From Dehalococcoidales bacterium (lineage in GTDB: Bacteria; Chloroflexota; Dehalococcoidia; Dehalococcoidales; JAUXAE01): a stretch of DNA of 5,025 nucleotides. This document shows positions 1 through 5,025 of this stretch, piece after piece. The DNA lies in assembly GCA_030620035.1 (NCBI GenBank), contig JAUXAE010000083.1:1-5025 (forward strand). The letters run 5' to 3'. A program made the translations under genes and the position numbers. Positions within the stretch are counted from its first letter, which is position 1. The number at the start of each line of letters is the position of its first letter. Under the pieces are notes generated by a model, which saw only the letters and a program-made list of their open reading frames with translations, was not told where the DNA came from and did no database searches.

Positions 1-1136
1 TAGAAGATCTTGAGAAAGGGTGTGCCCACCATATTTATACCTCTAAAAAGCGACCGGACATAAGCAAGACTTCTATCCCGTTATGGTCCCTCATTAGCAT
101 GAAGAACTATTCGTCAATGAATGTTCAATATTCTCGGGGATGTCCTTTCAATTGTGAGTTTTGCGATATTATCATACTTAACGGGCATAAGCCGCGAACC
201 AAAGTTAAAGAACAGGTGCTGGCAGAACTGGAGGCGCTATATCGTCGAGGCTGGCGGGGTGGCGTATTTGTTGTTGATGACAACTTCATTGGTAATAAGA
301 AGAAACTGAAGTTGGAAATACTACCGGCAATAATTGAGTGGAGGAAGGGGAAGAAGTATCCCTTTGCCCTGTCTACAGAGGCATCTATAAATCTTGCTGA
401 TGATGAAGGATTAATGAAATTGATGGTCGATGCCGGGTTTAGCGCTGTATTCATCGGTATTGAAACCCCCAATGAGGAAAGCCTGGTTGAATGTGCTAAG
501 TCACAAAATCAAAATCGTGATTTGGTGGCTTCGGTCAAGAAGATTCTGAACTATGGTTTAGAGGTACAGGGAGGGTTTATTGTCGGATTTGATAGCGACC
601 CGCTTTCCATCTTTAAGAACCAAATCAGCTTCATTCAAAAGAGTGGTATTGTTACCGCAATGGTCGGCTTGTTGAATGCTCCTCCTGGTACCAGGCTATA
701 CCAGCGTTTGAAAAAGGAGAACCGCCTAATAAAAAGTTTTACCGGTAACAATACCGACTACTCACTCAACTTCATTCCTAAGATGAACTATGAAACACTT
801 ATTAATGGCTATAAGCATATTCTTAATACAATCTATTCTCCGAGGCATTATTATGAACGTGTCAAAACATTTCTAAGCGAATATAAACCACGGAGGGATA
901 TAGCGAGCAGACTGCAATTTCACCATATCAGGGCATTCATTAAATCTATATGGGTTTTGGGTATCAGAGAAAAGGGAAGGAGATACTACTGGAAGTTATT
1001 CCTTTCGACCCTGCTAAAGCAACCGCGGAATTTCCCCCTTTCGATAAGCCTTAGCGTCTACGGGTATCATTTCCGTAAAGTTGTTGAGAAGTACATTAGT
1101 CTACAGGTTGAAGACCCTGGTAATTCCGTTAACTGA
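1..1136 (+). CDS. B12-binding radical SAM protein with DUF4070-type C-terminus (5' partial)
   Basis: The frame is open from the left edge (first full codon at position 3), so the Met codon at 99 is internal and the gene begins outside the window. Numbering from that Met, the radical SAM cluster motif CPFNCEFC is at residues 15-22; its three cysteines would bind the [4Fe-4S] cluster that cleaves S-adenosylmethionine. The family block VDDNFIGN is at 59-66, TEASINLADD at 93-102, GIETP at 120-124 and GFIVGFDSDP at 159-168. The segment after about residue 190, with the NNTD and NFIPKM blocks, matches the DUF4070 region. Upstream residues containing RPDISKTSIPLW are the usual linker after the cobalamin-binding domain, which is missing here only because of the window edge. 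Relatives include the hopanoid C-2 methylase HpnP, but the wording of the motifs fits the broader uncharacterised subfamily, so a methylase or other radical role on an unknown substrate is inference. The gene is AT-richer than those to its right. It ends in TGA with no clear terminator close behind. Confidence 0.93.
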   Translation, partial: EDLEKGCAHHIYTSKKRPDISKTSIPLWSLISMKNYSSMNVQYSRGCPFNCEFCDIIILNGHKPRTKVKEQVLAELEALYRRGWRGGVFVVDDNFIGNKKKLKLEILPAIIEWRKGKKYPFALSTEASINLADDEGLMKLMVDAGFSAVFIGIETPNEESLVECAKSQNQNRDLVASVKKILNYGLEVQGGFIVGFDSDPLSIFKNQISFIQKSGIVTAMVGLLNAPPGTRLYQRLKKENRLIKSFTGNNTDYSLNFIPKMNYETLINGYKHILNTIYSPRHYYERVKTFLSEYKPRRDIASRLQFHHIRAFIKSIWVLGIREKGRRYYWKLFLSTLLKQPRNFPLSISLSVYGYHFRKVVEKYISLQVEDPGNSVN

Positions 1137-1416
1137 GGCATCAGGGGAATAGAACAGTCAGCTGAAATCACCCCGCTAATAAGCCCCTGGCGGCGTAGTT
1201 ACACAGTGCCGTCCGAGAATTGTTCTATGCGTTCGTCTCGCATTTAACATTACATCTTCTTGTTACTTCCAGAACAAAAACGTTCCTTTTTTACATTGAT
1301 TTCCTAGAGAGGATTTAGCTTTACTTTTAGGCCTGTTCTGAGCGCACCTTTTTAAGAGTTGAACAATTCGTCAGATTGTTTGATTGACCGAGAGGTAATA
1401 GATAACCTGCCGGAGA
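1137..1416. other. AT-rich intergenic stretch without a recognisable gene
   Basis: Both strands lack a convincing reading frame, ribosome site or RNA gene. Visible structure is limited to an 8-bp inverted repeat (1149-1156 with 1221-1228), a 5-bp hairpin with a 7-base loop (1227-1243), a 4-bp hairpin followed by a short T run (1272-1292) and a weak AT-rich hairpin (1361-1381). None is strong enough to call a terminator or structured RNA. If the doubtful minus-strand frame at 1417-1602 is not a gene, this non-coding stretch runs on to 1625, about 490 bases in all. Confidence 0.6.
1149..1228. repeat. 8-bp inverted repeat enclosing 64 bases
   Basis: ATAGAACA at 1149-1156 is perfectly repeated in inverse orientation as TGTTCTAT at 1221-1228, starting 13 bases after the radical SAM stop codon. 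The enclosed 64 bases include the small palindrome TCAGCTGA (1158-1165) but show no long stem by eye. It could be the closing stem of a folded transcript end, or chance in AT-rich DNA. Confidence 0.3.
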
Positions 1417-1602
1417 CTAGTCTTTCTTAAAGATATCTGGATTAAGTATTTTCATATCATTGTTTGCAGTTATTTGGTCCAGTTCCTTGTTCGGGTCTAT
1501 CACCAGTAAGTATTGTTCGGCCAATTCGGGCAGGTTACTAACCAGGATTTCAATATCCACAATTTGTGGTTCTAACTCTTGTGGAGCAGGCAGGTTAAAC
1601 AA
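1417..1602 (-). CDS. Doubtful small hypothetical protein or gene remnant
   Basis: This is a 61-codon frame ending in TAG, with a TTG as its only plausible start. The same frame is open upstream to 1653, overlapping the end of the pyrophosphatase gene, but that extension offers no ATG or GTG. A weak AGGA lies about 10 bases before the TTG. The product would be acidic and soluble, with a Leu/Glu/Pro-rich N-terminal half (for example IVDIEILVSNLPELAEQYLL) and no signal peptide, membrane segment or known motif. I do not recognise it. It lies downstream of ppa on the same strand and could be co-transcribed, since no terminator is visible between them. Its amino-acid make-up looks protein-like, but the weak start and AT-rich context also fit a decayed fragment or a chance frame. 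Confidence 0.25.
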   Translation of the reverse strand: MFNLPAPQELEPQIVDIEILVSNLPELAEQYLLVIDPNKELDQITANNDMKILNPDIFKKD

Positions 1603-1605
1603 GTT

Positions 1606-1617
1606 CAGGATATCCTG
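1606..1617. repeat. 12-bp perfect palindrome after the pyrophosphatase gene
   Basis: CAGGATATCCTG reads the same on both strands and lies 9 bases beyond the ppa stop codon. With no loop it cannot act as a usual terminator hairpin; a protein-binding site or chance are the alternatives. Confidence 0.3.
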
Positions 1618-1625
1618 GTACTGGC

Positions 1626-2120
1626 CTATGGCTTCTGCCCCAGTGAGTACTTTTTAAGAACCGCCCTGGCCTCTTCGGCACCCTTCCAGCCCTCAACAGA
1701 GCTTTCCTTGTCCTCAAGTGTCTTGTAGATGTTAAAGAAGTTGTCAATCTCCACTAGCCAGTGCTTTTGAAGGTCACTGATGTCGTTGATGCCGTCAAAC
1801 CTGGGGTCGGCAACAGGGACACCTAGGATTTTCTCATCAATGCCCATCTCGTCTCTCATCAGTAGGACACCGATGGGCCTGATTTTCATATGGCAGCCGG
1901 GAAAGGTGGGCTCCTGCACGATGACCAGGGCGTCTAGAGGGTCACCATCGGCCGCCTTGGTCCCCGGAATGAAGCCGTAGTCGGCCGGGTAGTGGACTGA
2001 GGAGTAGAGTACCCGGTCAAGGTGAACTAGCCCGGTAGTGTGGTCAATCTCGTATTTGTTGCGGCTGCCTCTGGGTATCTCGACAATCACCTCAACGGCA
2101 GCCAGGTTATCCTGTGCCAC
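1626..2120 (-). CDS. ppa: Inorganic pyrophosphatase, family I (soluble)
   Basis: This 164-residue protein hydrolyses pyrophosphate to two phosphates in the cytoplasm, pulling forward reactions that release pyrophosphate. The length is close to the usual 165-180 residues of bacterial family I enzymes. The signature DGDPLDA is at 58-64, carrying the metal-binding aspartates D58, D60 and D63. Other residues matching the E. coli active site are E14, K22, E24, R36, Y44, Y48, D90, D95, K97, and Y132-K133. All the catalytic positions I could align are present, so the enzyme should be active and Mg-dependent. The start is GTG at 2118-2120; it is the only possible start, because an in-frame stop lies a few codons upstream, and AAGGAGG sits 8 bases before it. 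The first 14 bases overlap the end of the LigD phosphoesterase gene, which points to translational coupling in one operon. Confidence 0.96.
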   Translation of the reverse strand: MAQDNLAAVEVIVEIPRGSRNKYEIDHTTGLVHLDRVLYSSVHYPADYGFIPGTKAADGDPLDALVIVQEPTFPGCHMKIRPIGVLLMRDEMGIDEKILGVPVADPRFDGINDISDLQKHWLVEIDNFFNIYKTLEDKESSVEGWKGAEEARAVLKKYSLGQKP

Positions 2121-2718
2121 TTCTGTTACCTCCTTGCCGGGCTATCTCCTCAATGGTGCGGCCGCTCAAGACCGATTCGGGCCGGGTGGCCACCAGGTTG
2201 GCGCCGGCATCAGCCTTTTCATCGTCCATTTTAACCAGCAGCCAGCGCTTTTCTGCTGCCTTGCCGGTGTGGATGAGGGCGTAGCCCCCTTTGAGCTTGT
2301 TGCCCTCCAGCCAGATGGCAATATGGCCATCATCAATGGCCTGCTCCATAGGCACTTCCTGGCCAGCCTTCTCCCTGAGGTTGCGGTAGCTACCACTATC
2401 CCAGACCAGTACCGTACCCGCCCCGTACTCCCCTTCGGGGATAACCCCTTCAAAATCGGCGTAGTCAAGGGGGTGGTCCTCGGTGGCTACGGCCAGCCGC
2501 TTGTCTTTGGGGTTGGTTGATGGGCCCTTGGGTACTGCCCAGGACTTTAGCCGGCCGCCAACCTCGATGCGGAGGTCGTAGTGGAGGGTGCTGGCGGCAT
2601 GCTTCTGGATGACAAACCCGGGCTGTGCCCAGGGCTTCCCTTTACCGCCGGCTGGTTCCGTGGTGCGCCGGAAGTCCCTTTTCTCCCGGTAGGCCTTGAG
2701 GGGGTCATTCTTGGTCAT
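2107..2718 (-). CDS. LigD-type DNA 3'-phosphoesterase, stand-alone
   Basis: This 203-residue protein is a single LigD phosphoesterase (PE) domain without the ATP-dependent ligase or polymerase modules of full LigD. The family is Mn-dependent and trims 3'-phosphate and 3'-ribonucleotide ends of DNA so that they can be sealed. After a basic N-terminal tail (residues 1-30) comes QKHAASTLHYDLRIE at 38-52. H40, H46, D48, R50, H82 and Y86 correspond, with an offset of two, to the active-site residues H42, H48, D50, R52, H84 and Y88 of Pseudomonas aeruginosa LigD. The block FEGVIPEGEYGAG is at 89-101. All key residues are present, so activity is expected. The ATG start follows GGAG by 8 bases and a strong promoter. 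The gene overlaps ppa by 14 bp. No Ku, polymerase or ligase gene is in the window, so whether it serves end joining or another repair route is open. Confidence 0.93.
   Translation of the reverse strand: MTKNDPLKAYREKRDFRRTTEPAGGKGKPWAQPGFVIQKHAASTLHYDLRIEVGGRLKSWAVPKGPSTNPKDKRLAVATEDHPLDYADFEGVIPEGEYGAGTVLVWDSGSYRNLREKAGQEVPMEQAIDDGHIAIWLEGNKLKGGYALIHTGKAAEKRWLLVKMDDEKADAGANLVATRPESVLSGRTIEEIARQGGNRSGTG
2129..2135 (-). promoter_or_regulatory. Ribosome binding site of ppa inside the upstream gene
   Basis: A full AAGGAGG on the minus strand ends 8 bases before the GTG start of ppa and lies within the last codons of the phosphoesterase gene. It decides the GTG start and suggests that ribosomes finishing the first gene help to start the second. 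Confidence 0.85.
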
Positions 2719-2744
2719 CCTGGTAGCTCCGCGGGGCTTTGCCT

Positions 2745-2773
2745 ATTATGACCTTGACATAGCTTTGTGTCAA
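2745..2773 (-). promoter_or_regulatory. Sigma70-type promoter for the phosphoesterase/ppa operon
   Basis: Read on the minus strand, TTGACA (2768-2773) is a perfect -35 box, followed by a 17-base spacer and CATAAT (2745-2750), a 5 of 6 match to the -10 box. Transcription would start near 2738, giving a leader of about 20 bases that contains the GGAG ribosome site at 2727-2730 before the ATG at 2718. It is the best promoter match seen in the window. Confidence 0.8.
2754..2773. repeat. 20-bp inverted repeat in the divergent control region
   Basis: TTGACA and TGTCAA, separated by 8 bases, form a perfect 6-bp inverted repeat. The right arm is the -35 box of the minus-strand promoter; the left arm is a perfect -35 sequence facing the biotin ligase gene and lies in that promoter's spacer. 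It could be an operator, or simply two back-to-back -35 boxes that make RNA polymerase binding in the two directions mutually exclusive. Confidence 0.45.
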
Positions 2774-2803
2774 ATGGCTAAAGGCATCCGGCTGTGCTAT
2801 ATT
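2754..2803 (+). promoter_or_regulatory. Possible promoter(s) for the biotin ligase gene
   Basis: Two options are visible. TTGACA at 2754-2759 is a perfect -35 box, but the sequence 17 bases on (GCTAAA, 2777-2782) is a poor -10 box. Alternatively, TGCTATATT at 2795-2803 is an extended -10 with TATATT (5 of 6) but only a weak -35 upstream. It would start transcription near 2810, at the first ATG, giving an essentially leaderless message. Confidence 0.4.
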
Positions 2804-2807
2804 TATC

Positions 2808-3605
2808 ATGGCCATGGAGAATGAGCTATCGCCACTGGCTATTACTGATGGTCTGGCCACCCGTTTTATGGGCCAGAATGTGCTCTACTACCCCAGCCTG
2901 CCTTCCACTATGGAGGTGGCTAAAAAGGAGGCCCAGGGTGGTGCCGCCCAGGGCACCGTGGTCATCGCCGGTGAGCAAACGGCTGCCCGGGGTCGTCTGG
3001 GGCGTGCCTGGCTGTCGCCCGAGGGAGGCCTTTCAATATCTGTCATCATCTATCCTGAAATCACCTATTTGCCCTACCTTATTATGATAGCCTCTCTGGC
3101 CGTGGTTGGCAGCATTGAGGCGGTTACCGGCCTGAAGGCTCAGCTCAAGTGGCCCAATGATGTCTTAATTCATGGCGGCAAGGTGTCGGGCATCCTTATT
3201 GAAAGTGGCGTCCGGGGTGATGTTGTTGATTACTCCATTATCGGCATCGGCATCAATGTCAATATCAGGATAGCCGACTTCCCGGGGATTTCAGCTATCG
3301 CCACCAGCCTGTCTGATGAGTTGGGCGTTAGGGTTTCTCGCCGGGAGCTGGTGAGGCGGCTCCTGGTTGAACTGGAAGAATTGTACCTGGCCCTGCCCGA
3401 GGGGAAGGCCATTTTTAAGGAGTGGCGGCATAGATTAGTAATGCTGGGTAAGAAAGTCAGTGTGAAGTCAGGCGAAACCGCATATCAGGGCCTGGCTGAG
3501 GACGTGGCCGGCGACGGCAGCCTGCTGCTGCGCCATCAGGACGGCCGCCTGATTAGGGTTCTGGCCGGCGATGTTAGTCTGCGCGACCTGGATGACAGCG
3601 GCTGA
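2808..3605 (+). CDS. birA: Biotin--[acetyl-CoA carboxylase] ligase (biotin protein ligase, no HTH domain)
   Basis: The enzyme activates biotin with ATP to biotinyl-AMP, releasing pyrophosphate, and transfers biotin to a lysine of biotin carrier proteins such as acetyl-CoA carboxylase. Its 265 residues cover the catalytic domain and the small C-terminal domain only. The N-terminal winged-helix domain of the 321-residue E. coli BirA is absent, so it should not repress biotin genes. Visible motifs are STM at 33-35, the biotinyl-AMP loop ARGRLGR at 60-66, KWPND at 114-118, the biotin-contacting lysine K125 in KVSGILIE, and GIGINVN at 146-152. The SH3-like C-terminal domain from about 215 ends in GDVSLR. 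The loop has Ala where E. coli has the first Gly of GRGR. ATGs at 2808 and 2814 are both possible starts, and neither has a visible ribosome site. The gene is divergent from the phosphoesterase/ppa operon and ends at a strong hairpin. Confidence 0.95.
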   Translation: MAMENELSPLAITDGLATRFMGQNVLYYPSLPSTMEVAKKEAQGGAAQGTVVIAGEQTAARGRLGRAWLSPEGGLSISVIIYPEITYLPYLIMIASLAVVGSIEAVTGLKAQLKWPNDVLIHGGKVSGILIESGVRGDVVDYSIIGIGINVNIRIADFPGISAIATSLSDELGVRVSRRELVRRLLVELEELYLALPEGKAIFKEWRHRLVMLGKKVSVKSGETAYQGLAEDVAGDGSLLLRHQDGRLIRVLAGDVSLRDLDDSG

Positions 3606-3632
3606 CTGGCTCTTCCGAAAAAGCAAGCTGAT

Positions 3633-3674
3633 GGGAAGGGGGCCTAAACAGAGCTGCCTTTAAGCCCCCTTCCC
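3633..3674. terminator. GC-rich hairpin between convergent genes, likely two-way terminator
   Basis: GGGAAGGGGGC (3633-3643) pairs perfectly with GCCCCCTTCCC (3664-3674). After one mismatch the stem continues with TAAA/TTTA, leaving a loop of about ten bases. It lies 27 bases after the biotin ligase stop and 15 bases after the slipin stop on the other strand. T runs are imperfect: four T about ten bases beyond it on the plus strand, five T about 13 bases beyond it on the minus strand. Confidence 0.7.
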
Positions 3675-3689
3675 CAATTGGATTTTGGG

Positions 3690-4487
3690 CTATTCAGTGG
3701 TCTTTTTGTCTGATTGACCCCTCTGCTTCATAAACATGGTGATCAGGTCTATCGGGATGGGGAAGATTAGGGTGCTGTTTCTCTCGGTGGCAATCTCGGT
3801 CAGTGTTTGCAGATAGCGGAGCTGCAGGGTTACCGGCTCTCTGGCGATGATGACGCCCGCCTGGGCCAGTTTCTCCGAGGCCTGGAGCTCACCCTCAGCG
3901 TGGATAATCTTGGCCCGGCGCTCCCTTTCGGCCTCGGCCTGGGCCGCCATTGACCGCTTCATCATCTCGGCCAGCTCAACCTCCTTAATCTCGACAGTGC
4001 TGACCTTGACCCCCCATGGGTCGGTGTGTTGGTCAACAATCCTGGTCAGTAACTGGTTGAGCTTCTCCCGCTGCGTCAGCAGTTCATCAAGCTCGGACTG
4101 CCCCAGTACATTGCGCAGGGTCGTCTGGGATATCTGTGAGGTGGCCCTGATGTGGTCTAATACCTTGACCACCGACGCCTCAGCGTCAACCACCCTGAAG
4201 TAGACCACAGCGTTTACCCTGACGGTGACATTGTCCTTGGTGATTACCTCCTGTGAGGGCACATCCATGGTCACCACCCGCAGGTCCACCTTGACCCATC
4301 TATCAACGAAGGGAATAATAAGGAATAGACCGGGCCCCTTGGCGCCAATCAGCCTACCCAGACGGAAGACGACCCCCCGCTCATATTCAGCGGCAATCTT
4401 AACGGTCATCCCGATGAGGGTGAGCATGATAATGGCGATGATAATATAGGGAATATAGCTACCTAGATCGGTTACAGTCTCTTCCAT
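3690..4487 (-). CDS. Slipin, a stomatin-like SPFH/band 7 membrane protein
   Basis: This 265-residue protein is a membrane-anchored scaffold that forms oligomers in lipid microdomains and partners NfeD-type proteins. Residues 11-30 form one hydrophobic N-terminal membrane segment. The SPFH/band 7 domain follows at about 32-190, with the typical blocks ERGVVFRLGR (36-45), GPGLFLIIPF (51-60), DVPSQEVITKDNVTV (75-89) and DPWGVKV (156-162). An Ala/Glu/Arg-rich helix at about 173-215 should form the coiled coil used in oligomerisation, and a short hydrophobic C-terminal stretch (238-253) precedes a charged tail. Length and order match slipins such as the Pyrococcus p-stomatin, and nothing is missing. 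The ATG follows AAGGAGG by 5 bases, and that ribosome site overlaps the nfeD stop codon, so the two genes form a tight operon with nfeD first. The exact client of the complex in this organism cannot be read from the sequence. Confidence 0.95.
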   Translation of the reverse strand: MEETVTDLGSYIPYIIIAIIMLTLIGMTVKIAAEYERGVVFRLGRLIGAKGPGLFLIIPFVDRWVKVDLRVVTMDVPSQEVITKDNVTVRVNAVVYFRVVDAEASVVKVLDHIRATSQISQTTLRNVLGQSELDELLTQREKLNQLLTRIVDQHTDPWGVKVSTVEIKEVELAEMMKRSMAAQAEAERERRAKIIHAEGELQASEKLAQAGVIIAREPVTLQLRYLQTLTEIATERNSTLIFPIPIDLITMFMKQRGQSDKKTTE

Positions 4488-4492
4488 GTTTA

Positions 4493-4499
4493 CCTCCTT
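4493..4499 (-). promoter_or_regulatory. Ribosome binding site of slipin overlapping the nfeD stop codon
   Basis: On the minus strand the stop codon TAA of nfeD (4498-4500) runs into AAGGAGG, five bases before the slipin ATG. The overlap fixes the slipin start and implies coupled translation of the pair. Confidence 0.85.
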
Positions 4500-5025
4500 A
4501 TGTCTTTTTGGTTACATATAGCTTTAGGCCTTCAGCTCTGGTTATTATCACCTCCTCCCCGGGCTCAGCCCGGCCCTTATCCAGCACGGCTCTCCAGATT
4601 TCGCCCTCGTGGAAGATAGTCCCTTCCGGCTCCAGGAGTGTCCTGACGGTGGCCTTTTTGCCGATGAGCTCTTCGCGGCCGGTGGCTGCCTGGCGGCGGT
4701 GGGCGGCTATAACACGATTAATGACAAAGGCGAATAGGGCGGCAAAAAAGACGGCTACTATTATAATCAGGGTTATATCCACTTCAAATAACGGACCTCC
4801 TTTAAATAGGATTAGGGAGCCAAAGATTAGTGAGGCCAGCCCCCCTGCGGTAAATAAGCCAAAGGTTGGTGTGAATGCCTCGGCAATAAAAAGGCCGAAG
4901 GCCAGGACTATCAGTAGAATCCCGGCGTAGTTTACCGGTAGCATACCCAGGGAGTAGAAGGCGAGCAGGCCCGAGATGGCGCCGACCACACCGGGAAAGA
5001 TAAGACCCGGGTTAAAGATTTCAAC
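4498..5025 (-). CDS. NfeD-family membrane protein (5' partial)
   Basis: The frame is open to the right edge, so the GTG at 4989 is not the true start: the preceding residues, VEIFNPGLIFPG, are conserved family sequence just ahead of the membrane region. Numbering from that GTG, hydrophobic segments lie at about 3-17, 21-39, 45-62 and 71-93, including LPVNYAGILLI and the IAEAFTP block. They are followed by a soluble OB-fold domain at about 105-163 (LIGKKATV, then GEIWRAV, then EGLKLYV). The preserved PG-rich lead-in is typical of long-form NfeD, which carries a ClpP-like serine protease domain further upstream; that domain would be outside the window, so its presence is inference. Long NfeD with slipin is a conserved pair in which the protease form cleaves the C-terminus of stomatin in archaeal examples. 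Slipin follows after 10 bases. Confidence 0.92.
   Translation of the reverse strand, partial: VEIFNPGLIFPGVVGAISGLLAFYSLGMLPVNYAGILLIVLAFGLFIAEAFTPTFGLFTAGGLASLIFGSLILFKGGPLFEVDITLIIIVAVFFAALFAFVINRVIAAHRRQAATGREELIGKKATVRTLLEPEGTIFHEGEIWRAVLDKGRAEPGEEVIITRAEGLKLYVTKKT

Noticed and set aside
99..101. ATG at 99 as the true start of the radical SAM gene
   Set aside because: The frame stays open to the window edge and the upstream residues match the conserved linker before the radical SAM domain.
125..472. 115-codon minus-strand frame inside the radical SAM gene
   Set aside because: It is antisense to conserved radical SAM motifs; its low-complexity Ser-rich product is typical of a shadow frame.
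1227..1243. T-arm-like hairpin as part of a tRNA
   Set aside because: The loop TTCGTCT does not match the T-loop consensus well, and no anticodon arm, D arm or acceptor stem can be found around it.
1272..1292. GAAC/GTTC hairpin followed by six T as a terminator of the radical SAM gene
   Set aside because: The stem is only 4 bp and lies over 130 bases after the stop codon, too weak to call.
1361..1381. AT-rich hairpin GAACAAT/ATTGTTT
   Set aside because: It has seven weak pairs including a wobble, no T run, and is expected by chance in this composition.
1460..1657. 65-codon plus-strand frame in the AT-rich gap
   Set aside because: There is no ribosome site, the Ser-rich product is unrecognisable, and it overlaps the end of ppa on the opposite strand.
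2038..2520. 160-codon plus-strand frame opposite the phosphoesterase and ppa
   Set aside because: It lies antisense to two well-supported genes with intact active sites, has no ribosome site and encodes no recognisable domain.
3847..4203. 118-codon plus-strand frame opposite slipin
   Set aside because: It is antisense to the SPFH domain; its Ser/Trp-rich composition is not protein-like.
4508..4930. 140-codon plus-strand frame opposite nfeD
   Set aside because: It is antisense to the conserved NfeD membrane and OB-fold region and has no ribosome site.
4987..4989. GTG at 4989 as the true start of nfeD
   Set aside because: The frame stays open to the right edge and encodes the conserved NPG/PG lead-in of the NfeD membrane region.

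Overview
The window comes from a bacterial chromosome and carries six recognisable genes plus one doubtful small reading frame. No organism-specific marker is present. GTG starts, strong AAGGAGG ribosome sites, a stand-alone LigD-type phosphoesterase, a biotin ligase without a DNA-binding domain and an NfeD/slipin pair would fit an uncultured bacterium such as a Chloroflexota (Dehalococcoidia-like) lineage, but that is a low-confidence inference. By eye, positions 1 to about 1625 are AT-richer than the rest, which is GC-rich.

Layout. (1) Positions 1-1136, plus strand: a B12-binding radical SAM protein with a DUF4070-type C-terminus. The frame is open to the left edge, so the N-terminal cobalamin-binding domain lies outside the window. 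(2) 1137-1625: an AT-rich stretch with no confident gene. It holds a doubtful minus-strand frame of about 61 codons and a few inverted repeats. (3) 1626-2718, minus strand: a two-gene operon in the order LigD 3'-phosphoesterase, then family I inorganic pyrophosphatase. The genes overlap by 14 bp and the pyrophosphatase ribosome site lies inside the upstream gene. (4) 2719-2807: a short divergent control region with a near-consensus sigma70 promoter for the minus-strand operon and a 20-bp inverted repeat across its -35 box. (5) 2808-3605, plus strand: a biotin-protein ligase. (6) 3606-3689: a GC-rich hairpin between convergent genes, a likely two-way terminator. (7) 3690-5025, minus strand: the membrane operon nfeD then slipin (stomatin/SPFH). 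nfeD runs off the right edge.

How the genes work together. NfeD and slipin are a classic conserved pair in which a membrane-anchored OB-fold protein, often fused to a ClpP-like protease domain, works with an SPFH scaffold in the membrane. Biotin ligase releases pyrophosphate when it makes biotinyl-AMP, and the pyrophosphatase encoded divergently from it hydrolyses pyrophosphate, but a functional link between them is only a suggestion. LigD phosphoesterase is a DNA 3'-end-healing enzyme; no Ku or ligase gene is visible here. I found no CRISPR array, tRNA, rRNA, insertion sequence or clearly novel system. The most interesting items are the shared divergent promoter, the overlapping phosphoesterase/pyrophosphatase pair and the unexplained AT-rich gap.
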